Shown: positions 1 to 8,231 of the stretch, piece by piece
Layout of the letters: every line of letters starts with the position of its first letter
Position numbering within the stretch: position 1 is the stretch's first letter
Assembly (NCBI GenBank): GCA_002690865.1
Contig: NZGG01000041.1
Span: 1 to 64,000 of the forward strand
DNA: 64,000 nucleotides
Direction: 5' to 3'
From: Gammaproteobacteria bacterium
GTDB taxonomy: Bacteria > Pseudomonadota > Gammaproteobacteria > Pseudomonadales > Azotimanducaceae
Program-made: the position numbers and the translations under genes
The notes under the pieces: generated by a model
The model's input: only the letters and a program-made list of their open reading frames with translations
Told to the model about the DNA's origin: nothing
The model's database searches: none

Positions 1-106
<106 letters not shown>

Positions 107-451
107 GCTGCCTCCCACTAAATCATGAAACATATACTTTGGGGAATATCGCCCTAAGGGTGATCGTCTGCGTTTAGGGTAATAAAAAAAGTCAAGTACC
201 TATAATATTTTTTCATTCTATTATCTTGCTGAAACCTGATGTACTTTTATTTTTTCACTCGCGCGCGCTAGGCGCATGTTTACCCATATTTAAAAGAAGC
301 ATTAACGCATTCTAATCAAGAACCAATAAGCTTTTCGATTTCAAAAAAGTGCAAACTTATGGGATACTTTTGTGATCAAAGAATCCTAAGTTTCCTTCTT
401 TATCAGCGTGTATGAAAACTGTAATCAATAAATAAGCAATAGGAACATGAG
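107..451. other. Intergenic stretch between trxB and the PhyH-like gene
   Basis: This AT-rich spacer holds no recognisable gene or remnant. Two imperfect hairpins are visible. CCCTAA at 152-157 can pair with TTAGGG at 174-179, but an A-run follows instead of the T-run expected of a terminator. The other has arms 362-370 and 378-386 with a 7-base loop and one mismatch. A promoter for the dioxygenase gene must lie here, but I cannot pick a convincing -35/-10 pair. Confidence 0.4.
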
Positions 452-1489
452 ATGGTGAGAAATACGCTTCCAGATCCGTATCGGGATCTCGAAGATACAG
501 ATTGGTGGCATCCAGAAGAGTTATCTTCAGAAAATCCCGTACTTAATGAGGAGCAGCTCTCACAGTTTCATGAGGATGGTTTTATTGTGGTTTCTGGGCT
601 CTGGCCAAATGACCTTATCGAACGAGCATCAAAAGAAGCAAGAGTATTGCATCCTCCCGAGGAGGTAATAGAGGAACACCAGTCTGCCACTCCCATGCCC
701 TTCTTCGCCAGTAAAGGAGGCACTGATGATAGAGGACCTGACGCTGCACTTAACCACATGACAATTCACCTCCGAGCACTGACATTAGTTGCTCAGCTTA
801 TGAATACCGAAGAGATGAATCTTCGCCTGAGTCAATCGCATATCATAGCTAAATATGGCGCTCAAATAGATAAACCTGGAGATCCAAATCATGGCCATAT
901 TACAGGAGACCAAGAGCTTCACGTGGATTATGGTAACAATACGCTATTAGTTCCTCCTATAACTACGTCACCCGAAGCGATCGCATGTCTCTGCTACTAT
1001 AGTGATGTGGATGAATGTGGTGGCGCAACGCACTTTGCTAAGGCTCTCCCAGGTGAACTCACGAGCTACGATCCCAAACGATTCAATCCGCCAGGATTCA
1101 ATAATGTCAACGGTAGTCGAGATCATCCAAATCCAAGGTCAAAAGAGAATATCGAACGATTATATGAAGATGAAAAGCCTGTTTATTACAAACCTGGTAC
1201 TTGTATCCTTTACGGCCTTAATGCCTGGCATCGCGGCACACCTGCTGCACTCGGTAAAGTCAGGTATACCCATCATCATGTATGGCGACATCGAAATGCG
1301 GAATGGATCAATTGGCAATCATTAGCGCCAAAAATGTACGGAATGCAGACTTGCTATCTCGAGCAGCTCAGTGTTTTGCAAAGGACTGTCCTTGGTTTTG
1401 CTGCCCCGGGAAATTCTTACTGGACTAAAGAAACGCTTGATGCAGTAGGACAGCGTTACCCTGGAATGGACATGACCCCCTATAGGTAA
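452..1489 (+). CDS. Phytanoyl-CoA dioxygenase (PhyH) family protein
   Basis: A 345-residue protein of the PhyH branch of Fe(II)/2-oxoglutarate oxygenases, which hydroxylate small organic substrates. The N-terminal region carries the usual opening in which a residue run near 34-47 (LNEEQLSQFHEDGFIVV) precedes the fold. The iron site is visible as H157-V-D159 with a distal histidine H260 in AWHRGTP, and R271 is a good candidate for the 2-oxoglutarate salt bridge. AGGA lies just upstream of the ATG. It stands alone and converges on the esterase gene 11 bases away. The substrate cannot be inferred from sequence; marine gammaproteobacteria often carry many PhyH paralogues. Confidence 0.8.
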   Translation: MVRNTLPDPYRDLEDTDWWHPEELSSENPVLNEEQLSQFHEDGFIVVSGLWPNDLIERASKEARVLHPPEEVIEEHQSATPMPFFASKGGTDDRGPDAALNHMTIHLRALTLVAQLMNTEEMNLRLSQSHIIAKYGAQIDKPGDPNHGHITGDQELHVDYGNNTLLVPPITTSPEAIACLCYYSDVDECGGATHFAKALPGELTSYDPKRFNPPGFNNVNGSRDHPNPRSKENIERLYEDEKPVYYKPGTCILYGLNAWHRGTPAALGKVRYTHHHVWRHRNAEWINWQSLAPKMYGMQTCYLEQLSVLQRTVLGFAAPGNSYWTKETLDAVGQRYPGMDMTPYR

Positions 1490-1500
1490 AGTCGGAACAA

Positions 1501-2547
1501 TTAGATATTACCCAATAAAAATTTTAAAGGAACGTGTAACCGGGCATTCCATGACTTGGGAGAATGATCTGCACCCTCAAAACGTTGAGTCATGAAGTCA
1601 TCACCGTCGGTATATCCCTTTTCTCGTAGCACTTCATTCATTTGAAGCTGATAAGGCTCGTAGTAAGCCTCAAACCCTTCAGTGCCGTAATCATAGTAGA
1701 TACGGTTTCTACCAGGCGCAGGCCAATGGTCACCAAACCATCTGGCTACAGCTCCATCACCTATGGTCCAATCCGTCGACAGACAAGCAGCACCACCGAA
1801 GACATCAGGATATTCTGCGATCGCGTAGGCAGAGATCAATCCACCCATACTAGAGCCCATCACAAAGGTATTGGGTCGGTCTGTCAGCGTGAGATAGGTT
1901 TCATCAATAAATGGTTTGAGTTCTGTGACGATAAATTTTAAATACTTATCAGACGAGAGGACTTCAACACCTGCTTTCGCTTGCCACTTCGGGTTATGCT
2001 CCTGCATGTTTTTCCAAACTTCTTCAGTCACCGCCTTTTGTGGCATTAACTCTTCCCCTCGAGCACCTTCCGTCCAGTCTGCCATCCAGATCGAAACAAT
2101 AATCGCAGGCCTAACAGCGTTATTATTTATCAAGCGAGTCATTACTTTATCCGGATTCCAGAACACATCCATTCCCGCAAGAGAAGAATCAGCATGATGA
2201 AATATCATCTGGCCATCATGCATATAAACAACAGGATAGCGATCGTTGGAACCAGCATCGTAATCCTCAGGAAACCAAATATCGACAGGACGAGGACGAA
2301 TTAACTTCGAAGGAAAGTCTTTATAATGAACAAGCGAGCCCTCCAAAGGAGGTATGGCGATTCGAGCAATATTTTTTTTTGCCTCCTGACTTTCTTTCTC
2401 TAATTTCTTTTTTGCTTCTTTCGGATTCATTATAGGAGTGTATCTCATCTTTTCATTTCCTAGAATATCATCATCGTTTTTCTTTAACGCTAAACTCATG
2501 ACCGCTATCACTAATAACAAACCAAATACTGATCCAATAACTTTCAT
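1501..2547 (-). CDS. Membrane-anchored or exported esterase, PF00756 type
   Basis: A 348-residue alpha/beta hydrolase of the putative-esterase (esterase D / enterochelin esterase-like) family. Residues 1-21 form a hydrophobic signal anchor or signal peptide, followed by a lysine-rich helical linker (about 40-60) and the hydrolase domain from about 68. The catalytic triad is visible: nucleophile S233 in GSSMGG, likely acid D286 in YYDYGT, and H328 in GADHSP. The family hydrolyses carboxyl esters; the substrate is unknown. It is paralogous to the protein at 6794-7708, sharing the DGQMxFH, GSSMGGLISAYA and HxPLKFLLG stretches. It starts divergently from the lipoprotein gene. Confidence 0.82.
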   Translation of the reverse strand: MKVIGSVFGLLLVIAVMSLALKKNDDDILGNEKMRYTPIMNPKEAKKKLEKESQEAKKNIARIAIPPLEGSLVHYKDFPSKLIRPRPVDIWFPEDYDAGSNDRYPVVYMHDGQMIFHHADSSLAGMDVFWNPDKVMTRLINNNAVRPAIIVSIWMADWTEGARGEELMPQKAVTEEVWKNMQEHNPKWQAKAGVEVLSSDKYLKFIVTELKPFIDETYLTLTDRPNTFVMGSSMGGLISAYAIAEYPDVFGGAACLSTDWTIGDGAVARWFGDHWPAPGRNRIYYDYGTEGFEAYYEPYQLQMNEVLREKGYTDGDDFMTQRFEGADHSPKSWNARLHVPLKFLLGNI

Positions 2548-2650
2548 AAATTATCCGCTCACTCAATTTTTTACAATACAGGTGACTATATCCTTGTGTT
2601 TCTTAGTTTAGGATAGTAAATCTAGCATTACGAGAATCTGATACTAATCT

Positions 2651-3220
2651 ATGCAAACTTATAATCTGCTAGCACCTGTTATTTTTCTTTGTGTATTAAC
2701 CTCGTGCACAACAACGAAATCACTTGAGGATTTTAATGCTCTCAGCAAAGTAGAGCAGAGCTATCTGGTATGTGATAACGCTAAGCTTAAAAAGGTTATG
2801 GAAAAAAATTTACGTGATAGAGAACGCTATATTGATGATTATCGTCAGCTATTAGCTAATGAGCGACAAATACTGCAGCAGGGTTACCGGCTAGCCCAGA
2901 GCTGCGAAACACAATACCGAGAAATCACAAGGTGCACTGAGAGTAGTAACGGACGCGTTCAATGTATTACCCAAAGAGACCCGGAAGATTGGTATGGCAC
3001 AAAAGTTTGCAAAGACGTCCCAGTGGCCATCGAATCGAGTTATATTGAGAAAAAGATTGAGGAGTATGAAAGCGAGGTAGCGATCGCAGAGATATCTGTG
3101 CAGGGCAATCTTAGATACTATAACCAAGCCAGAAGAAATTGCATACAACAGGTGCACCAAAGTATGTCTGTTCTCGAAGCATATGAGGCGTATATCGAAG
3201 GAACTGGACCCTTTGATTGA
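2651..3220 (+). CDS. Small lipoprotein of unknown function
   Basis: A 189-residue protein with a short hydrophobic N-terminus ending in a lipobox, LTSC, so the mature protein would begin at lipidated C19. The next residues (T, T, T) are not Asp at +2, which favours outer-membrane sorting. The remainder is charged and helical, with coiled-coil-like segments at about 35-75 and 135-165. A central region with four cysteines (about 84-119) could form disulfides in the periplasm. I do not recognise the family. It is transcribed divergently from the exported esterase across a 103-base gap and converges on the nuclease fusion gene. Confidence 0.7.
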   Translation: MQTYNLLAPVIFLCVLTSCTTTKSLEDFNALSKVEQSYLVCDNAKLKKVMEKNLRDRERYIDDYRQLLANERQILQQGYRLAQSCETQYREITRCTESSNGRVQCITQRDPEDWYGTKVCKDVPVAIESSYIEKKIEEYESEVAIAEISVQGNLRYYNQARRNCIQQVHQSMSVLEAYEAYIEGTGPFD

Positions 3221-3235
3221 AAGACCCTTTCCCAA

Positions 3236-4768
3236 CTATCCTCCTCTATATTGCTCTAGCTGAATAATTTTCAGATTATTCAGGAGTAACTTACTTGGCT
3301 GAAGCAAAAAACGAATAAGAATAAAATAGGTATCTAGATCCATCGGATACTCACCCCGTCTGATGTCGGACTTCATACTTTCCTTAATTTCAGACTGCCC
3401 AGATTTCGGGGCATAGCCAGCATCATATAACTCCTGAATATCATTAATTTTCGATAAGTAGCACCAGCGATCGATCAAGTGGTGAGCATAATGTTCACTG
3501 TCATTCAGTTCCCTTTCTTCCACCAAAATAGCTGATCCCCATGGCCAAACCTTAATCTGATATTTTTCCAATGCCCGATGAAACCGATCGTTATATTCAA
3601 ATGTAGGTTCTCTCCCACAGCATACTCCATGACACTTATTCAATTGGGTCCGGAAACACGGTTTCGATTCTAATTGCTGAGTAGCTTTCTCTAACCCGAG
3701 TAATCGATGACATAGAGAATATTCATCCGCTAATTTTAGGAGCACTTCCTTTGCTTGTCGTGCGGATCTGAATAAACCGATTCCACGCACATCTTGTTGG
3801 AGACATAATGGGGTAATCTCCAGCATGCCGTAGCCTCGATAATCACTATCCTGCTGGAACTGAAATAACCTCTTTGCTCGCTTTAATCGCCTATTGTAAA
3901 GCGGCTCAAGCGACTTAATCTGCTCACTCTCCAGTAACTGGGCACCAAAATCCGAGGGAGTTATATCGTAATCTATCGTTGCTATTTGCGAATTGATACG
4001 CAGGTCATTTGTGGTCCTGTAATCCTGACTAAAATGACTTAATACACGATTCCTTATATTTACACTTTTACCAACATAAAGTAATTTCCCCCTTTTATCT
4101 CTAAAATAATAAACCCCTGAACTGTTCGGTAACTTGTCAACTTCACCTAAAATCAACGAGGCAGGCAATGAGCTCGTCTGCATGATGCTTTTACATGCAG
4201 ACGATATTTCTTCACCGTCCAACAATGCTGACGACTCAAGAAAAAAATCATAGATAACCTTTGCATCATCGAGGGCTCGATGACGATTTTTTATATCGAA
4301 ATTAAATCTTTTGATAATTTCACTAAGACCGTGGCGAGAGAACTGCGGGTACATTAATCGGCTAAACTTGACCGAGCACAACGGCTTAGTTCGATATTTA
4401 ATATCGATCTTAGCAAATTCGGCTTTCAGAAAACTATAATCGAAGCGTGCATTATGGGCAACGAGGACTCGCCCTGTTAACAACTCTAATAACTTATCAG
4501 CTATTTCATAAAAACGCGGTACTTCGCGCAGATCCTCTGAGTTAATACCTGTGAGATTCTGAATTGTTTGAGGTAGTGGACGCTCAGGATCACAGAACGA
4601 CTGAAAAGTTTCTACTATTTCCCCACTTTCAATAATGATCAATCCAACTTCGATAATTCTGTGGTACTTCGCACTACCACCAGTTGTTTCGCAGTCAAAC
4701 AAAACCATCTTTTCTGGAAAGCTTTCCGACAGAGCCGAAGCTTTTTCTTCTAACCAATTAAGCTGCAT
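3236..4768 (-). CDS. DEDDh 3'-5' exonuclease fused to a GIY-YIG (UvrC-like) nuclease
   Basis: A 510-residue fusion. Residues 20-180 form a DnaQ-like exonuclease with the complete DEDDh set: D25 and E27 in DCETTGG, D110 in HNARFDYSFL, then H163 and D168 in HRALDDAK. Residues 213-300 form a GIY-YIG domain: GVYYF at 218-222, YVGKS at 231-235, R239 and the metal-binding glutamate E280. This is the known PolC-epsilon/UvrC-like architecture, inferred to act in DNA repair by 3' trimming plus structure-directed nicking. The last 200 residues contain CHGVCCGRE-type cysteines and match no domain I recognise. No polymerase or excision gene is adjacent. Confidence 0.85.
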   Translation of the reverse strand: MQLNWLEEKASALSESFPEKMVLFDCETTGGSAKYHRIIEVGLIIIESGEIVETFQSFCDPERPLPQTIQNLTGINSEDLREVPRFYEIADKLLELLTGRVLVAHNARFDYSFLKAEFAKIDIKYRTKPLCSVKFSRLMYPQFSRHGLSEIIKRFNFDIKNRHRALDDAKVIYDFFLESSALLDGEEISSACKSIMQTSSLPASLILGEVDKLPNSSGVYYFRDKRGKLLYVGKSVNIRNRVLSHFSQDYRTTNDLRINSQIATIDYDITPSDFGAQLLESEQIKSLEPLYNRRLKRAKRLFQFQQDSDYRGYGMLEITPLCLQQDVRGIGLFRSARQAKEVLLKLADEYSLCHRLLGLEKATQQLESKPCFRTQLNKCHGVCCGREPTFEYNDRFHRALEKYQIKVWPWGSAILVEERELNDSEHYAHHLIDRWCYLSKINDIQELYDAGYAPKSGQSEIKESMKSDIRRGEYPMDLDTYFILIRFLLQPSKLLLNNLKIIQLEQYRGG

Positions 4769-5036
4769 CTAAACCTTCTGGTAGGACAGACTAGAACTTC
4801 TATATAGTGTACATATATACAGTAATATTTCAAAGCATGCAGGCAAAGGAAGTCTGGAGACCGCCCCGCTGATTACCAGAAAAAAATCACCGGTGCTGAA
4901 CAATCCAAATCTCTTCCTAGAAAAATGTACGCTGCCTAGATCATGGGAGATCAAATCGTAATTTATGCTGAACTCATTAGCACCTATTGAACATAGCGAG
5001 GCAACAATCTTTAACTAGGAAAAAGGCCTCAAGAGC

Positions 5037-5570
5037 TTAGGGAGTGCATGCTGAGACGTCCGCTTTTATATCATTTTGAAAGCACTGTTTGGATAAAAAT
5101 TGGCCCAGACCACTATACTTTTCAAGGAAACCATCCCGCTTTCCATCTTTATATTTCTGCCTACTTCGCAGTTGGCCATTACTATGAAATTCTTCTCGCA
5201 AGCCATTTTTTTGGCCATCGATAAAGATCTCTTTTATCTGTAGCTGACCATTTTGGTAGAATTTCTCTTGGAGACCATCCCGCATACCCGCCTTGTAATT
5301 CCCTCTGCGTTTCCAGTTTCCGTTCTCGTAATAAAAAACCTCTGAAACTCCATCTCGTCTTCCATCCTTATAGTTTTCTATTGTTGCCAACTGACCATGC
5401 TCATAATAAGTTTGTACAACGCCAGTAATAGGCTCATCGGTATTTTGGTCAAACGTGACCCCTTCTCTCACTAAGAACGGACCAGTAATTACCTGAGATT
5501 GCTGCGCAACTCCTTGAGAGAGAAACAACGCGATAAAAAGAAAAGAAAAAATACTAGACAATATTTTCAT
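5037..5570 (-). CDS. Exported MORN/YwqK-type repeat protein
   Basis: The ATG at 5570 is chosen because it opens directly into a signal peptide (MKILSSIFSFLFIALFLSQG, then VAQQ). The 17 codons upstream look non-native. The mature part consists of about 4.5 repeats of roughly 24 residues with the core pattern YxNGQLxxxxxYKDGxRDG. This is the toxin-antitoxin-like YwqK/MORN_2 repeat that folds into a stacked beta-hairpin ribbon. The name antitoxin is historical; a periplasmic protein like this is more likely a surface or binding protein. No partner gene is next to it. Confidence 0.75.
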   Translation of the reverse strand: MKILSSIFSFLFIALFLSQGVAQQSQVITGPFLVREGVTFDQNTDEPITGVVQTYYEHGQLATIENYKDGRRDGVSEVFYYENGNWKRRGNYKAGMRDGLQEKFYQNGQLQIKEIFIDGQKNGLREEFHSNGQLRSRQKYKDGKRDGFLEKYSGLGQFLSKQCFQNDIKADVSACTP

Positions 5571-5743
5571 AAGAACACGAATATGACATTTCGGTAAGAC
5601 AAAAGTTACTATGCGAATCAAATAATTTCATCAATACATTCGATTTTTCTGTAAAGAAATTTCTTAAGCACCCGACAGCTACTGTATAAGTAAATAATTT
5701 CCGATAAAGCGGCAAGGTAATGCCATTTAATATAATTTACTAA

Positions 5744-6012
5744 TCTTTTTGACTTCTTTGGTGAAAAAGGTGCTTTATATACGTTACCGAAGCGACCAAA
5801 CTACCAAGGCGACCATTTCGGGTGAGCAGGACATTATGGGACGATTGGTAACGCTGGAGCCCGGTACTTACGGATTGCCAAGTCACTAGTGCTGCCTGAC
5901 AAATAAACAATCAATTATTAGTGGTAAGGAGGTCATTGGCTTTATGAAACTAATTTTTACTATTCATGAATCTGCACAAACTGGTAAGGCAATTGAGCTA
6001 GCCAACCTTTAA
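5744..6012 (+). pseudogene. Remnant of a Gfo/Idh/MocA-family oxidoreductase (C-terminal part)
   Basis: No intact reading frame exists, but the translated pieces resemble the end of a Gfo/Idh/MocA sugar or polyol dehydrogenase. One frame gives FGEKGALYT at about 5755-5783, like the GEKG turn of that family. Another, ending at the TAA at 6010-6012, gives SGKEVIGFMKLIFTIHESAQ and then TGKAIEL, matching the usual C-terminal ...ESAxTGKxVxL signature. The two pieces are in different frames, with stops between. A short start at 5944 is therefore internal, not a real gene. This is inferred from family memory only; an unrelated origin is possible. Confidence 0.5.
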
Positions 6013-6125
6013 ACTTGGGAAAGAAAAAAGACGAGAGGAGCATGCTTGATTGAGTCAGCCTTTAAAGCTTAGCTTTAACCTACTGGCTTATCTTATTGGA
6101 AACACTTTATGGAGGCATCACAGAA

Positions 6126-6737
6126 ATGAAATATCAGTTCCCTTTGGCCACTATAGCCACGTTCTGCAGTTTACTTTTATCACTCGGTACAGAGACCCAA
6201 GCGAAAATAGAAACTTATGAGATAGATCCAAGCCACACCTATCCCTCATTTGAGGCTGATCATATGGGTGGCTTATCGCTATGGCGAGGCAAAATTAATT
6301 CAACTACGGGGGAAATCACGATTGATACCGAGTTGAATACTGGTGAAGTGACTGTCGTGATGGATATGAGAACAATAGATTTCGGACACCAGAAGATGAA
6401 TGACCATGCAAAACGGGACGATATGTTTGATGTCGAAAACTATCCAAATGCCACCTTTGAGGGAAAACTAGTAGAATTCGTCAACAAAGCGCCAACAAAA
6501 GTAATGGGTCAACTAACGCTACGTGGAGTCACTCAACCACTCACATTAGAGATAAAAACGGCAAAATGTATGCTCCACCCGTTCAAACTAAAACAAGTCT
6601 GCGGAGCCACTGCGGAAGGCACTATCATGCGCGACGATTTCGGTATTGATTACGCTAAATTCATGGGCTTCGATATGAAGGTTAGTCTTCGTATATCGGT
6701 TGAAGCAATCAAGGGGAAAAACAACCCTAAAAAGTGA
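6126..6737 (+). CDS. YceI family periplasmic protein
   Basis: The ATG at 6126 is preferred over an upstream TTG: GGAGG sits at 6111-6115 and the protein then opens with a signal peptide cleaved near TQA-K. The mature protein has YceI features: YEIDPSHTYPSFEADHMGG near the start, the FGHQKMNDHAKRDDMFD segment, and the paired ...NYPNATFEGK and MRDDFGIDY patterns. YceI proteins form a lipocalin-like barrel that binds an isoprenoid such as a polyprenyl or ubiquinone-type lipid in the periplasm. No cytochrome b561 partner, common elsewhere, is adjacent. Length (203 residues) is normal. Confidence 0.88.
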   Translation: MKYQFPLATIATFCSLLLSLGTETQAKIETYEIDPSHTYPSFEADHMGGLSLWRGKINSTTGEITIDTELNTGEVTVVMDMRTIDFGHQKMNDHAKRDDMFDVENYPNATFEGKLVEFVNKAPTKVMGQLTLRGVTQPLTLEIKTAKCMLHPFKLKQVCGATAEGTIMRDDFGIDYAKFMGFDMKVSLRISVEAIKGKNNPKK

Positions 6738-6793
6738 GAAGCTTCATTGAATCCTGCAGGCAAGAACTTTAAGGATATAGAACTGCCATAAAG

Positions 6794-7708
6794 TTAATCA
6801 ACACCCAATAAGAACTTGAGGGGAATATGGAGACGCTCCCGCCAATCTTTTGGTCGGTGACCTGCACCAGCAAATCGGCGTGTTATCCAATCTTTTCCCT
6901 CTTTGAATCCGTGCTTACGCAAAGCCGCATCCATTTTTTTTTGACCCGGTTCGTACTTAGCATCAAGCTCCCTCGTTCCGTAATCAAAATAGACTCGGTT
7001 TCTGCCCGCAGAAGGCCAGTGGTTGCCAAACCACTCAACAACAGTATCGTTATGCCAATCTGATGTGGCGCCATCCATCGCAGTCCATGCAGAGGATAAA
7101 CAGGCAGCACCGCCGAAAACATGCGGATACTCAGCAACAGCGTAAGCCGATATCAATCCACCCATACTTGATCCAATAACAAAAGTATCTACTTGAGCGC
7201 TTAGAGTAGGATAAGTTTTATCAATAAAAGGCTTAAGCTCATCAACGAGAAACTTGAGGTAATTATCAGATGAAATGACATAACTCTCCTCGTCAATTCC
7301 ACCGATATCAGTTGGAATACTCTCACCTAGTTCCAAAACGTTTTTTAAGAATTCTTCGACAGGTTTTTGCGGCATATACTCTGCGCGTCTTGCATCTTTA
7401 TGCCAATTCTCATGACTTGGATCTAATGCTGATGCTACGGCCACTATAATAGGAGGCCTAATCTCATCACTTTGAACCAATCGTGCAATCGCTTTATCCA
7501 CATCCCAAAACGTATCCCTCCCCGCGAAAATCGATTCAGGATAATGGAACATCATTTGGCCATCCTGCATGTAAATAACTGGTAGCGATTCTTTGGATTC
7601 CGTATCAATACCTTCGGGAAGCCAAACATCAATCAATCTTGATGGCACGAACTTAGAAGAGAAGTTCTTGTGGTGCACAATAGTACCCTTTAGAGGGGAA
7701 GCTAGCAT
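6794..7708 (-). CDS. Esterase, PF00756 type (paralogue lacking a signal sequence)
   Basis: A 304-residue alpha/beta hydrolase closely related to the esterase at 1501-2547, with triad S181 in GSSMGG, D242 in YFDYGT and H284 in GAGHRP. It begins about 65 residues later than its paralogue, with no export signal. The frame upstream of the ATG is closed by a TGA about 30 bases away, so a longer form is not possible. GGAG lies about 12 bases upstream of the start. It may be a cytoplasmic enzyme or a copy that lost its export leader. It converges on yceI with a 56-base gap. Confidence 0.78.
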   Translation of the reverse strand: MLASPLKGTIVHHKNFSSKFVPSRLIDVWLPEGIDTESKESLPVIYMQDGQMMFHYPESIFAGRDTFWDVDKAIARLVQSDEIRPPIIVAVASALDPSHENWHKDARRAEYMPQKPVEEFLKNVLELGESIPTDIGGIDEESYVISSDNYLKFLVDELKPFIDKTYPTLSAQVDTFVIGSSMGGLISAYAVAEYPHVFGGAACLSSAWTAMDGATSDWHNDTVVEWFGNHWPSAGRNRVYFDYGTRELDAKYEPGQKKMDAALRKHGFKEGKDWITRRFAGAGHRPKDWRERLHIPLKFLLGVD

Positions 7709-8231
7709 CCTAGAAACAAGCTCCGTGAGATATGATCATTTTGCCTTGCTTTTTTCTGTGACAACTTAGTATCCAAATAATGACGTTAACTACTCTAGGT
7801 TTATATTAACGTCAAAATGCTCATTTGCAGAAGCAACTTTTTTGGGATGCTTATTCAGCAGATCAAAGTCCCAAAGGTTTTATTTTTTGGCTACCTCAGC
7901 CTTGTCCAAAGCCAATTTCTGCAGCCAACCAGACTTTTTTAACACAAGCTCCTCAGTCGATTAGTTCATTGCTTTGATACACAGTTCAAATATAGAGTTC
8001 ATTATATTAGAAATTAAAAGTGAAACTGTATATGTTGAGTTGACTCAGCAATCCGACTTTTTTAACAAATGTATACTCATGTTATTTGGACCCGAAGCGA
8101 ATTAAGGGAGTACAAAAGAGAGATCAATTTTTGGGAATAGTGAGAAACATAATGATAGGAATAGAAGATTTAACACTACTACCAATACAAGACAACGGTC
8201 AGCGCAAAGCATTCTTAATGATTTTGCTGAC
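7709..8231. other. Intergenic stretch with a perfect inverted repeat
   Basis: About 520 bases between the esterase start and the end of the MFS gene. There is no gene I can support. Short minus-strand open segments near 7820-7930 give protein-like but unrecognised text broken by stops, so an eroded gene is possible but unproven. It holds the perfect inverted repeat at 7781-7814, listed separately. It also holds a weaker hairpin with arms 7841-7847 and 7869-7875, followed by a T-rich tail. Confidence 0.4.
7781..7814. promoter_or_regulatory. 9-bp inverted repeat, possible operator
   Basis: TGACGTTAA at 7781-7789 and TTAACGTCA at 7806-7814 form a perfect 9-base inverted repeat with a 16-base spacer. 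It lies 73-106 bases upstream of the esterase start at 7708. There is no T-run on either side, so it is not a terminator. The spacing fits a dimeric regulator binding two faces of DNA, or a cruciform. Function is inference. Confidence 0.35.

Noticed and set aside
152-179. Hairpin after trxB considered as a terminator
   Set aside because: Followed by an A-run, not a T-run, on the plus strand, and short of GC pairs.
4769-4954. 61-codon minus-strand frame just before the nuclease fusion gene
   Set aside because: No ribosome site, no recognisable domain and an unlikely composition; it abuts the nuclease start by chance.
7841-7882. Hairpin with a T-rich tail in the gap before the MFS gene
   Set aside because: The loop is 21 bases and no plus-strand gene ends nearby, so it is not supported as a terminator.
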